A stretch of 49,703 nt of DNA, taken from the NCBI GenBank assembly GCA_028279405.1, contig JANQNU010000091.1:1-49703 (forward strand). The letters run 5' to 3'. This document shows positions 26,341-34,353 of this stretch, piece after piece. A program made the translations under genes and the position numbers. Within the stretch, counting starts at the first letter, position 1. Every line of letters begins with the position of its first letter. The notes under the pieces are model-generated. The model saw nothing but the letters and a program-made list of their open reading frames with translations. It was not told the DNA's origin and made no database searches. Source of the stretch: Phycisphaerae bacterium. GTDB taxonomy: Bacteria; Planctomycetota; Phycisphaerae; UBA1845; Fen-1342.

Positions 26341-26364
26341 CCCCGGGCAGCGCGCCGCCCGGGG
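26341..26364. terminator. Hairpin between convergent MoaD-like and lipoprotein genes
   Basis: An 8-bp perfect stem (CCCCGGGC at 26341-26348 with GCCCGGGG at 26357-26364) nine bases after the stop. There is no T-run, so its strength as a terminator is uncertain. Confidence 0.5.
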
Positions 26365-26388
26365 CCTGTGCACAGATCGTTGCCCCCG

Positions 26389-26820
26389 CTACTGTCGTGA
26401 AAAGTCGACGTCCAGGCTCAGCAGCGTTCCGGTGAACGTGAACCGGATCGTGTCCCCACAGTTGAAATCGCTCCCGTCGCGAAAGACCTCGCTGCTGGTC
26501 TCGGGGCCGATGTTCCCCAGCAGTTGGAGGTCGGCATCGTCGATCTGAACGGCCTGCAGATCGTCGCAGTCGCGAATGATGGTGATCTCGGAGTTGGCCT
26601 CGACCGTCCGCTCGACGCGCTCGCCCTGCTCATCCAACAGGAATTCCGGGATGTCCTGCTCGTTCGAGATGAACATCGTCAGCCGCACGGGCGCGCTGGC
26701 GTTGTTCACGATCCGAATTGTGGTCTGTTGTGCACCCAACAGATTCAGGATCGCCCCGCAACCCGAAATCGCCGGCAAAATCGCAGTCAATAGTCCGAAA
26801 CACATCAGTCGGCTCACCAT
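26389..26820 (-). CDS. Putative lipoprotein of unknown function
   Basis: A 143-residue protein. The ATG at 26820 is selected because AAGGAG stands six bases before it and because it starts MVSRLMCFGLLTAILPA followed by ISGC, a lipobox signal. The mature part is acidic and beta-rich (TTIRIVNNASAPVRLTMFIS, VEANSEITIIRD), with two further cysteines that could form a disulfide (DCDD and DFNCGD). An upstream start at 26916 would add a basic segment before the signal and is rejected. No family is recognised. It faces the MoaD-like gene. Confidence 0.65.
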   Translation of the reverse strand: MVSRLMCFGLLTAILPAISGCGAILNLLGAQQTTIRIVNNASAPVRLTMFISNEQDIPEFLLDEQGERVERTVEANSEITIIRDCDDLQAVQIDDADLQLLGNIGPETSSEVFRDGSDFNCGDTIRFTFTGTLLSLDVDFSRQ

Positions 26821-26961
26821 GGCACTCTCCTTCATTCGCCCCGCCATCCCTGCTGAAACTCCGCTACGACCCAGCCGTCGAACGGTACATCTCGCTCCAC
26901 GGTAGCATCGTAACACTCAACGCGTGTCCATCCTACGCGTCCGAGCGAAACGCCGCACGCC

Positions 26962-28737
26962 TCACATACCGGCCCCGGGGGCCGAACCGCCGACCTTCGT
27001 CTTCAGCGACGACGGACGGTCGACCACACCAGCATCCACCGGCGGCGGCAACGGACCGCGTGCATCGCCGGGTTGAACCAGATCGCTGCGTTTGTAGACA
27101 TAGGCCGGCATTGCGAGTTCGGGAAAGCTCACACGGGTGTACAGCGCGTCGATCCACGGCCCCAACTGAACCGCCGGCGGCGGCCTGTTCGTCAGCAACC
27201 CGTGCATCCACAGATAGTCTTCGTGGGATATGACGATCACTGCCGGCGGGTTCGCCTTGAGTTCGGTCTCCAGCTCTTCCAGCACGAAACTTGCGTTGTC
27301 GCCGACCTGCCCAACCTTCTCCGTCGTCGTGAACCGGACCGCGTTCTCCCGCCGAGCGTGCAGATAGACTCCCGGGTAGTAGCCCCAGCACTGCAGTTTG
27401 TCTTCGGGACCGCTCACGCGACGAACTTCGTCGGCCAGCACTTCCCAATCCGCACGCTGCTCCTGCACGTATCGAAACACCCAGACCTGACACATCCCGC
27501 GCCACTGCTCGCGTACCGCATCCGCTACGAAGTACCCCATGATCACGAACGCCGCGACTGTCCACGCCCGCTCGCGCAGTCGTTGAAGGAGCTGCATCTC
27601 CGCGCAAATCACGTTGACCAGATACGTACCCATTAACAGTAGCGGCGGAATCGTCGGCACGAGGTAGTGCCGAAACGCGTGCGGGCTCAGCATCGCACCG
27701 TACAGCGCCACGCAATACCAGACGATGTACAGGAACATGGTCCGCGGTTGTGCCATTCCGCCGCGCTGCTCGATGCGAGCCAGCACGTCCGCCGGCCGGT
27801 CCTGCGGCCGAATCCACCACAGGAAGGCATGGATCGCGCCCCCGATGGCCATCAGCATCGGCAGCCGAAGATGCGGAAGAAAGTGGTTGCTGAGCAGGTA
27901 CCAGCTTACGAAGTTATACGGGAATTGGCTGTCGCCGACATTGAAGTACGATCGATTGAAGCCGAAGGTTGCGAACAAGCCCGCGCTCAGAGCGCCTTGT
28001 GCTGCCAACAGCAGCGCCGCTGCCGCGATCGGTGCAAACGCGCCGACCGTCAGCAGCACGCAGCGTCGAAGCCCGTCGCGGCGCGCAATGTCGCCAAAGA
28101 AAACCAGCAGTAGCGTGTGCAGCCCGATAGCCCCCCACGCGACCAGCCCGACCTGCTTGAACAGGAACGCCGAGCCGCAAAGCAGCCCGGCACTCAGAAA
28201 CTTCCACCAGCGGTCGCGCACCAACCCCCGCATGTAGAACGCAACACCGGCAAGCTCGAGCGCGACGAGGAACGTCTCCGTGCGATCGGTCCCACCAGTA
28301 AAGTAGACGTGCATGATGAAGAAGCTGAACAGAATCGTCGCGAAGGCCGCCGTGTCACGATGAAAGTTCGTGAGACAAATGACGAAGAACGCCGCATGCG
28401 CGACGATCATCGCCAGTACGCACATCGCTACGACACCGATGTAGCTGCCGCCCGCAACCAACATCCCCAGCGCATTGATCCAGTAGATTCCCGGCGGCTT
28501 GTTGTCCCAGACGTCGAGGTAGACCGTCGCTCCGTTCGCGATTCGCCATCCGTAGTAGGCGAACATCTGGTCGTCGACGACATCCCACCGGTAGACCGCG
28601 ATCACCTGGCACAGCACGATCAACGGTACGATGACCAGCACCATCGCCAGCAACAACACGCCCATCGGCGTCGTCGACCGCGGAAGCCGCGTTTCCTGGT
28701 TGGCAGCGTCGCCTGACGGCGGTTGGACTTCGGTCAT
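26962..28737 (-). CDS. Membrane glycosyltransferase, GT39 (ArnT/PMT-like)
   Basis: A 591-residue polytopic protein, with about 11 hydrophobic segments. The GT39/ArnT fold signature is seen near the N-terminus: YRWDVVDDQMFAYYGW and VWDNKPPGIYW, with the acidic residues in the first periplasmic loop and the NKPPG motif after it. Such enzymes move a sugar from a polyprenyl-phosphate donor to a lipid or protein in the periplasm. ATG 28737 is chosen; an upstream TTG at 28770 is possible. The C-terminal 180 residues are soluble (CWGYYPGVYLHARRENAV). Donor and acceptor are unknown. Confidence 0.85.
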   Translation of the reverse strand: MTEVQPPSGDAANQETRLPRSTTPMGVLLLAMVLVIVPLIVLCQVIAVYRWDVVDDQMFAYYGWRIANGATVYLDVWDNKPPGIYWINALGMLVAGGSYIGVVAMCVLAMIVAHAAFFVICLTNFHRDTAAFATILFSFFIMHVYFTGGTDRTETFLVALELAGVAFYMRGLVRDRWWKFLSAGLLCGSAFLFKQVGLVAWGAIGLHTLLLVFFGDIARRDGLRRCVLLTVGAFAPIAAAALLLAAQGALSAGLFATFGFNRSYFNVGDSQFPYNFVSWYLLSNHFLPHLRLPMLMAIGGAIHAFLWWIRPQDRPADVLARIEQRGGMAQPRTMFLYIVWYCVALYGAMLSPHAFRHYLVPTIPPLLLMGTYLVNVICAEMQLLQRLRERAWTVAAFVIMGYFVADAVREQWRGMCQVWVFRYVQEQRADWEVLADEVRRVSGPEDKLQCWGYYPGVYLHARRENAVRFTTTEKVGQVGDNASFVLEELETELKANPPAVIVISHEDYLWMHGLLTNRPPPAVQLGPWIDALYTRVSFPELAMPAYVYKRSDLVQPGDARGPLPPPVDAGVVDRPSSLKTKVGGSAPGAGM

Positions 28738-28840
28738 CGCGGCTTCATCAAGCGATCGGTGTCGAATCAAAAAGGCCCGATGAAGCCGATCACTCCAGCG
28801 GACCCTTCAGCCTGTCCAACTCTGCGGCCCGTCGCGCGGG

Positions 28841-29584
28841 CTAGGCGTTCTGCCGCGCTGCCTGCAACCGCTTTTCGACGTGGTCCCAGTTGACCACGCG
28901 CATGAACGCCTTGATGTAGTCGTTTCGGCGATTCTGGTATCTCAGGTAGTACGCGTGCTCCCACACGTCGATCACCAGTAGTGGCACGACGCCCCACACC
29001 GACAGATTGTTGTGCTTCTCGGACTGGAGCACGATCAGCCGTTTCGCAAGCGGTTCGTAGGCCAGGATACCCCAGCCGCTGCCCTGTACCTGCGCCGCCG
29101 CCGCCTGAAAATGGCCCGCGAACGCATGGAAGGAGCCGAAATCGCGCCGGATCATGCCGGCGATGTCCGTGCCGCTCGATGGTTCGCCGCCGCCGTCCTT
29201 CTTCATGTTCTGCCAGAAGATCGCGTGCAGCACGTGGCCGGACGCGTTGAACGACAGCGCATCCGAAACGGCCCGAACCTTCTTGATGTCGTTGCCGCCA
29301 GTCTCGCGAATCCGCTGCAGCGTCGCGAGCGCCGCGTTCGCCTTTCGAACATAGCCGGCGTGGTGAATATCGTGGTGCAGCTTCATCGTCTGCGCATCGA
29401 TATGCGGTTCGAGATCGGCATAGTCATACGGCAACGGCGGAAGTGAGTACGGGCCGCTGTCGCTGGCCTGATAGGCCGCCGCCAGGGTCGGATCGGCGCC
29501 GAGCGCCATCCAGCCGCCGACGAGTGCCGCGGATCCGATCATCTCTCGGCGAGAAAAGCCGCCGGGTTCATAAGGGGTCGTCAT
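28841..29584 (-). CDS. Iron/manganese superoxide dismutase, Tat-exported
   Basis: A 247-residue SodA/SodB-family enzyme that dismutates superoxide to peroxide and oxygen. Before the family's usual start is a Tat signal: SRREMIGSAALVGGWMALGA, twin Arg at residues 12-13. So it should work in the periplasm or outer surface. Metal ligands are readable: His70 in KLHHDIHHAGYV, His120 in GHVLHAIFW, and the Asp and His of DVWEHAYYL. In the second sphere, Gly116 is MnSOD-like, but the usual Gln is replaced by His in EKHNNL, so Fe or Mn preference is open. AGGTG stands before the ATG at 29584. Confidence 0.92.
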   Translation of the reverse strand: MTTPYEPGGFSRREMIGSAALVGGWMALGADPTLAAAYQASDSGPYSLPPLPYDYADLEPHIDAQTMKLHHDIHHAGYVRKANAALATLQRIRETGGNDIKKVRAVSDALSFNASGHVLHAIFWQNMKKDGGGEPSSGTDIAGMIRRDFGSFHAFAGHFQAAAAQVQGSGWGILAYEPLAKRLIVLQSEKHNNLSVWGVVPLLVIDVWEHAYYLRYQNRRNDYIKAFMRVVNWDHVEKRLQAARQNA

Positions 29585-29802
29585 AACAGCACCTATGTGA
29601 CAATGCCGCCAAATGCCGCCACGCACCGCGTCGCGAACCGAGTTTCGAGAATTGTAGAGCCGACCCCGCCGATCGGCAATTATCGAGGACTGATCCATCA
29701 CGCGCCAACGTGCTGTGAACCGGTGCCGGGATTCGAACACGCCGGGAAACGGCGCCGGACCTCCGTGGCCGACAGGTGCCCCACCCCATCCTGGGGTGGG
29801 GG

Positions 29803-29938
29803 ACTGACCCGTCGCTTGCGCTCCGGGGGGAACAAGCTCCCTTCGCGAGGCCTGTGTCTACGCCACAGGCCCCAGCGCGAACCAGACACCAAACACAACG
29901 AGCCGCGAGCGCGAGCGAGCGGTCGATTCGAATGAGGG
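29803..29938 (+). repeat. Dispersed hairpin-bearing repeat, copy 1
   Basis: A core of about 135 bases beginning TGACCCGTCGCTTGCGCT and ending GCGGTCGATTCGAATGAGG. Inside is an 8-bp stem GGCCTGTG/CACAGGCC. The two ends are imperfect inverted repeats of each other, which recalls a miniature element or REP. A separate perfect 10-bp hairpin lies just before it (CCCCACCCCA at 29779-29788, TGGGGTGGGG at 29792-29801). Confidence 0.75.
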
Positions 29939-30057
29939 CCACCCCCGCTTGGTCCCGATCTATGTTGTAGCCTACCTCTGGGGCCGACGGCGGGTTCAGA
30001 ATGCGCCGGGTCGAGACGTCCGGCACTCCACAGGTGGGGCGGGCGTCTCGCCCGCCA

Positions 30058-30176
30058 TCGACCCATCGCTTGCGCTCCGGGGGGGGAACAAGCTCCCTTC
30101 GCGAGGCCCGTGTCTACGCCACAGGCCCCAGCGCGAACCAGACGCCAAACACAACGAGCCCGAGCGCGAGCGAGCT
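30058..30176 (+). repeat. Dispersed hairpin-bearing repeat, copy 2
   Basis: Nearly identical to copy 1 over about 110 bases (AACAAGCTCCCTTCGCGAGG, then the CTACGCCACAGGCCCCAGCG part), with a few substitutions, and lacking the final GATTCGAATGAGG. Flanked by its own hairpins: GGCGGGCG/CGCCCGCC at 30038-30056 before it and CACTGGCGG/CCGCCAGTG at 30186-30209 after it. Confidence 0.75.
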
Positions 30177-30250
30177 TCGGGGTGGCACTGGCGGCTTTGT
30201 CCGCCAGTGTTGTGGACGTACCTAGCAAATACGGCGCTCGAATTCGCGCG

Positions 30251-33004
30251 CTACGTCAACTGCTCGAGCAGCGCCCCGGCCTCGTCGTAGGCAACCTTGT
30301 ACGTGTAGTCCGGCGGCCCGTCACACGTCGCAAGTTCCCGAGCCTTGCGGGCATGCTCGAGCGCCGTTTCCTTGTCCCTCGCTTCCAGCGCCAGCTTCGC
30401 CAACTCCAGGCGCGCATCGGCCCCCTGCAACACATACTCACATCGCTCGGTGATGATCAGCGCTTCCTCCGCCAGTCGTTTGGCGTCCTCCGTCTGCCCC
30501 GTCGCCGCCCGCAACCGCGCTAGATCAATCAGAATGTCCGCCTCGTGGTCCACCAAGTTGATCCGCCGGCAGCGCCCTAATGCGGTGTTTAAGTGTTGCT
30601 CCGCGTTGTCGTACTGCTCGTTGACGCGGTATGCCGCGCCGAGCAACCAGTAGGCGCGAATGTAGTCGCGCTCGTGTGGATACTCGCTACGGGCAGTTTC
30701 GTCGGCGAGCTCCATAGCACGTCGAGCAGATTGGATCGCCGATTTCGGATCTTTGACCGATGCGCTCGACGAACTGGATTGGCGGACTCGAAGTAGCTCG
30801 CAAATCGCGCGATACGACCAAACAACCCCCTGTGATTGAATGCGGTTTTCCTTTTCTTTGAACGACAACGCGCTGGCTATCGCTGTTTCCGACTCGGCAA
30901 ATACACCGCGATATCCCAGCAGTAGTCCCCACCCATACTGATTGGTGCCTTCTAAGTGCTCGTCCTCGACGTCCCGGCTCAGCGCGATGGCGCGGCGCAG
31001 GCTGGTGTCCGCAACCCGTAGCAAACCCACCTTCATCTGATCTAGCGAGAGGTTTGACAGTCCGACCGCGATGTTTCGCTTGGAGCCTCGCTCCTCGTCG
31101 ATGGCGTTACTGCGTTCCTTCAGCGCCATTGCCCGGCGGCTATGCCCACTATGGCTGTAGGCAATCCCCAATCCGTTAAGCACCCACGCCTGGTCAGCAC
31201 CGTCGTTCAGGCGCGGCGGCGCGCCTTCGCCATCCGGAAAGAGTCCGCGTAGCAGGTCAATCCGCAACTCATAAGCCCCCAGTTGGTAGAGCGTAGCCCT
31301 ACCAATCCGCCCTTTGAATAGGGCGAACGCCTCATCATACTGCCCCGCGCCCACGAGGTGGTGATACAGTTCGATCACCGGCTCCAGATCTTCGAGGCAC
31401 GTTGCTTTGCCTGGTTTCGGCACACCTTCGAAGTAGTCGCGCAGTTCGGTATGTGCCTCGGTTCGATCGGAACCCGTCAGCCTTTCGTAAGCATAGCGCC
31501 GAACGATCGGGTGCAGGTCGAAGCGGCCGACATTCGTGTCGCGCTGCAGGAGGCCACGGCCGATGAGATCATGTAGGTTATCATCGAGCGTTTCGACGGG
31601 CTCGGCGGCTTTCTCCGCAACCGACCTCAGAACCTCGTACCTGACAGGGCTGCGGAAGCAGGCGATACGACTCAACAGCCTCTGCCGCTCCGGCGTCAGG
31701 CTATCGCAGGCCACCTGCAAGACATGGTTCTTGCGCTGCTTTAGGTCACCGCTGACATCCAGTCGCTCGGCAGTACCGATGTCCCGTGGCTGCCGCAGGT
31801 CATTCACAATCCAGCCGGCCAGCAGCCGCAGACTGAGCGGATGAAATCCGTACTTTTCGCACGCCGACGCGATCTCGACCCGCGCCCCGCGGATCTTTTG
31901 CGCCTCGAAAAACGCAACGGCGTCGTCGGACTTTATTTCTTTGAGTTCTTCCTCCCGACAGCCCTCCACTATGTCCCGGGACACCTCCAGGATTTGCGGA
32001 CGAAGCCGAGTCGTCATCAACACCTTGGACTGCAATCCTGGCAGGGCCGCGACATGCCGCAGAAAGTCCTCCGCGATCGGCGACACACAACCGCGGTCGT
32101 TGTCCTGCGCTTCGTCGCCCTGATAGGCCGCGTTCATGCCGCTGAACGCCCGCAGTTCTCGCTCGAATCCGTCCAGCACCAGCAAGGTACCCGGTTCACG
32201 GAGCAACCCAATGAGCTCAAGCATCGCGCCCTTGGGACTCAGCTCGCGCGCATTGAGCTTGCCACCGCTGAGATAGTGCAATGTCTCGGCGACGAAGCTG
32301 TCGAAGCCGGCGCTGGTCTCGTAGAAGCTCCACCAGACTACCCGCGGCCAGTCGGCGGGCTGCACATCGTGTGTCAGCCAGTGCCAAGCCAGCGCACTCT
32401 TGCCGAAACCACCCAACGCCCGCAGGACGAGCAGACGCTCGGCTTCGTTGCCGTTTAACCATCTCGTCAGCATCTCGCGCTCCGCCACGCGACCAGTAAA
32501 ATGCGGCGGCATGAGGTACGGATGTACGAGACGCCAGCCAGCCGGGTGCGCCTCTGGTAACGGTGCGGAGACTTCTTGATCAATCGGCTCCCCAAGCGCG
32601 TCAAACAACTTGCGCCACGCTAGATCCTGATCCACCTCTTCTTGGAAGTTAGCGTAAGTTAGCGTCTTGATCCGCAAGGGCACTTCGCACTTGCGCCTCA
32701 TGAGTGGTAGGAACCGACGTTCACGGTTGGCCGGATCGAGCGTCTGCAACATGGCGTTCTCTATTTCGGTCCAGCCACTCTCGAGGTAGTCGGGTGTCAG
32801 TACCACCAGGGTCTTGCGCGACTCCAGCACGCCGCGCTGACATTCGTCGATGCTCAACGCGCCCATCTCAAAATCGCGATAGTCGATGCACGCTTTGAGA
32901 CCGGTCTGTTCGAGCCGCGGCAACAGCTCGCGACGCACCCAGTCTTTGTCTTTGCTGCTATACGAAATAAAGACGTCGTATTTGAATCTTGGTTGCTCGG
33001 CCAT
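30251..33004 (-). CDS. TIR-STAND NTPase-TPR protein (candidate antiphage defence)
   Basis: A 917-residue protein. Residues 5-115 are a TIR domain (YDVFISYSSKDKDWV; the catalytic-Glu position of TIR NADases is Glu82 in SGWTEIENAM). Residues about 170-560 form a STAND/NB-ARC-type NTPase: Walker A GGFGKSAL (198-205), Walker B TLLVLDGFE with Asp278, then sensor-like VLMTTRLRPQ. Residues from about 560 to the end are alpha-helical with TPR-like repeats (NGLGIAYSHSGHSRRAMALK, RAYWLLGAAYRVNEQYDNAE). This TIR-NTPase-TPR order is that of bacterial STAND sensors which, on recognising a phage component, activate the effector domain, here NAD-cleaving. The ATG at 33004 (MAEQPRFKYDVF) is preferred over an upstream extension. 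It is transcribed alone leftwards. Defence function is inferred. Confidence 0.85.
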   Translation of the reverse strand: MAEQPRFKYDVFISYSSKDKDWVRRELLPRLEQTGLKACIDYRDFEMGALSIDECQRGVLESRKTLVVLTPDYLESGWTEIENAMLQTLDPANRERRFLPLMRRKCEVPLRIKTLTYANFQEEVDQDLAWRKLFDALGEPIDQEVSAPLPEAHPAGWRLVHPYLMPPHFTGRVAEREMLTRWLNGNEAERLLVLRALGGFGKSALAWHWLTHDVQPADWPRVVWWSFYETSAGFDSFVAETLHYLSGGKLNARELSPKGAMLELIGLLREPGTLLVLDGFERELRAFSGMNAAYQGDEAQDNDRGCVSPIAEDFLRHVAALPGLQSKVLMTTRLRPQILEVSRDIVEGCREEELKEIKSDDAVAFFEAQKIRGARVEIASACEKYGFHPLSLRLLAGWIVNDLRQPRDIGTAERLDVSGDLKQRKNHVLQVACDSLTPERQRLLSRIACFRSPVRYEVLRSVAEKAAEPVETLDDNLHDLIGRGLLQRDTNVGRFDLHPIVRRYAYERLTGSDRTEAHTELRDYFEGVPKPGKATCLEDLEPVIELYHHLVGAGQYDEAFALFKGRIGRATLYQLGAYELRIDLLRGLFPDGEGAPPRLNDGADQAWVLNGLGIAYSHSGHSRRAMALKERSNAIDEERGSKRNIAVGLSNLSLDQMKVGLLRVADTSLRRAIALSRDVEDEHLEGTNQYGWGLLLGYRGVFAESETAIASALSFKEKENRIQSQGVVWSYRAICELLRVRQSSSSSASVKDPKSAIQSARRAMELADETARSEYPHERDYIRAYWLLGAAYRVNEQYDNAEQHLNTALGRCRRINLVDHEADILIDLARLRAATGQTEDAKRLAEEALIITERCEYVLQGADARLELAKLALEARDKETALEHARKARELATCDGPPDYTYKVAYDEAGALLEQLT

Positions 33005-33206
33005 CGTGCCCGACCGCTCCCTGAATTGCCAAACCGCTCCCGATGATAAGAAAATTCTACCAACCCCCGATTGGCGGGCCAATTCGCGCGTCCCCGCTAA
33101 AACAAGCCAGGTGGGACAAATACCCCTGCGCGGACTCCGAATACCACTCCGTCGGCGGCAGGTTGAAGACCATTGGTGTCGCGCCGACCGAGCGAGGAGT
33201 ATCGGA

Positions 33207-33551
33207 ATGGACAAACACGAAAAGAAAACGCGCAAGGCCGCGATCAAGCAACAGAAAAAACGCGACAGCGGCAACCGCGCCGGCGCGCCGGCCGGGCTGA
33301 TGAGCAGATCAGCAGCACTCGGCGACCAGCGACCCACGGCAGCCACCATGCCGTCCCCGACCGTGCTGCCGCCACCGCCAATCGTATCGGCGAAGTCGCT
33401 CGGCGCGCCGTCAATCCGCGAGCGCGACCCGGCGGAGCGCGCCGCACGCGCCGCGGAAGCCAAGGTCCAGCTCGAACGCTACCGCACAGCGTTCGCCGCC
33501 GTGGGCGTGCTGCTCTCGCTGGCGACATTGCTGGCGCTGACGCTCCGGTAG
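33207..33551 (+). CDS. Small basic single-pass membrane protein
   Basis: A 114-residue protein starting MDKHEKKTRKAAIKQQKKRD with GAGGAG seven bases before its ATG. It has a Pro/Ala/Arg-rich linker, a helical segment (RDPAERAARAAEAKVQLERY) and a C-terminal membrane helix (FAAVGVLLSLATLLALTLR). It is divergent from the TIR-STAND gene with about 200 bases between starts. No family is recognised; association with the TIR protein is only positional. Confidence 0.6.
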   Translation: MDKHEKKTRKAAIKQQKKRDSGNRAGAPAGLMSRSAALGDQRPTAATMPSPTVLPPPPIVSAKSLGAPSIRERDPAERAARAAEAKVQLERYRTAFAAVGVLLSLATLLALTLR

Positions 33552-33687
33552 CGGCACGACGCGGCAACCGCCGGAACATGGCGCCCCTGACGGACGTTCA
33601 TTCGATCAGCCGTCGATCGTGGCGCGAACGGTTCGCGCTGCGTCGGCGGCTCATTGGCGAGCATCGGAAGTGGACGGTGTCCATGCG

Positions 33688-34353
33688 TCAGCGCTTGCGC
33701 TCGACGGGCGGCAGTTCGATCACTTCGTCGTCGCCGCAGACGAAGACGCGGTCCTCCAGGGTCGGACGAACCCGCCCGTTGCCGGTAAAGGCACCGACAG
33801 CAGGCAACGTCAACACGTCTCGCTGGAGATGAAAACAGGGCATACGCATCGGCGTTTGGCCGACATCGTATAGCACGAAACCCGGGTGGACATGGCCCGC
33901 AACGACAGCGCAATCGGGTAGCGACGCGGGATGGTGCTGTAGCCGAATCCCGTCCAGCTCGAAGTACCGATCGTGGTATTCGATATCGAACGCGGTCGGC
34001 GGACGACCGGCGCTACGATCGTGGTTGCCCGCGACGACGACCCAAGCCAACGCGCGCCATGTGTCGCGCCAATCCGCCAATCGCCGCCAGACGACGTCCT
34101 CGTCATCGAGTGCCGCGTGCAAAAGATCACCGAGCACGACGAGCGTTCTCGCACCCGTGCGCGTCAGCAGTGCATCCAGGCGTGAGAGCGTGGCGTCGGT
34201 CGCTTCTTCCGGGACGGGAATGCCGGCTCGACGGAAGGTTGACGGTTTGCCGAAGTGCGTGTCGGCCACGAGCAACATCTCGCGCCGCGGCCAGTACAGA
34301 CCGCGCCCTGCCAGCAGCAGCCACTCCTCACCCGCCCAGTCAATCCGCAGCAA
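33688..34353 (-). CDS. pdeM: Ligase-associated DNA-repair metallophosphoesterase (PdeM-like)
   Basis: A 221-residue calcineurin-type phosphoesterase/endonuclease. Metal-binding motifs: VADTHFGK (Asp31, His33), VLGDLLH (Asp76), AGNHD (Asn110, His111) and GHVHP (His154, His156). The best start is a TTG at 34353, since AAGGAG stands eight bases upstream; this overlaps the helicase stop by 14 bases and gives the family's usual length. An in-frame ATG at 34461 would add 36 residues that overlap the helicase. PdeM homologues are encoded after a DEXH helicase and often a ligase and exonuclease; here helicase and PdeM are together but the ligase and exonuclease are not. Confidence 0.9.
   Translation of the reverse strand: MLRIDWAGEEWLLLAGRGLYWPRREMLLVADTHFGKPSTFRRAGIPVPEEATDATLSRLDALLTRTGARTLVVLGDLLHAALDDEDVVWRRLADWRDTWRALAWVVVAGNHDRSAGRPPTAFDIEYHDRYFELDGIRLQHHPASLPDCAVVAGHVHPGFVLYDVGQTPMRMPCFHLQRDVLTLPAVGAFTGNGRVRPTLEDRVFVCGDDEVIELPPVERKR

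Larger units (their letters stand above)
29585..30250. other. Intergenic hairpin-rich region with two copies of a dispersed repeat
   Basis: A 665-base region without a trusted gene; open frames in it share the repeat text and have no ribosome binding sites. It contains two copies of an approximately 115-135-base element and several perfect hairpins, listed separately. Promoter for the superoxide dismutase should lie at its left end. Confidence 0.6.

Noticed and set aside
29597..30290. Short open frames in the repeat region
   Set aside because: They share the repeat text (for example RTRHQTQRA-like segments recur in different frames) and have no ribosome binding sites, so they are a by-product of repeated DNA.
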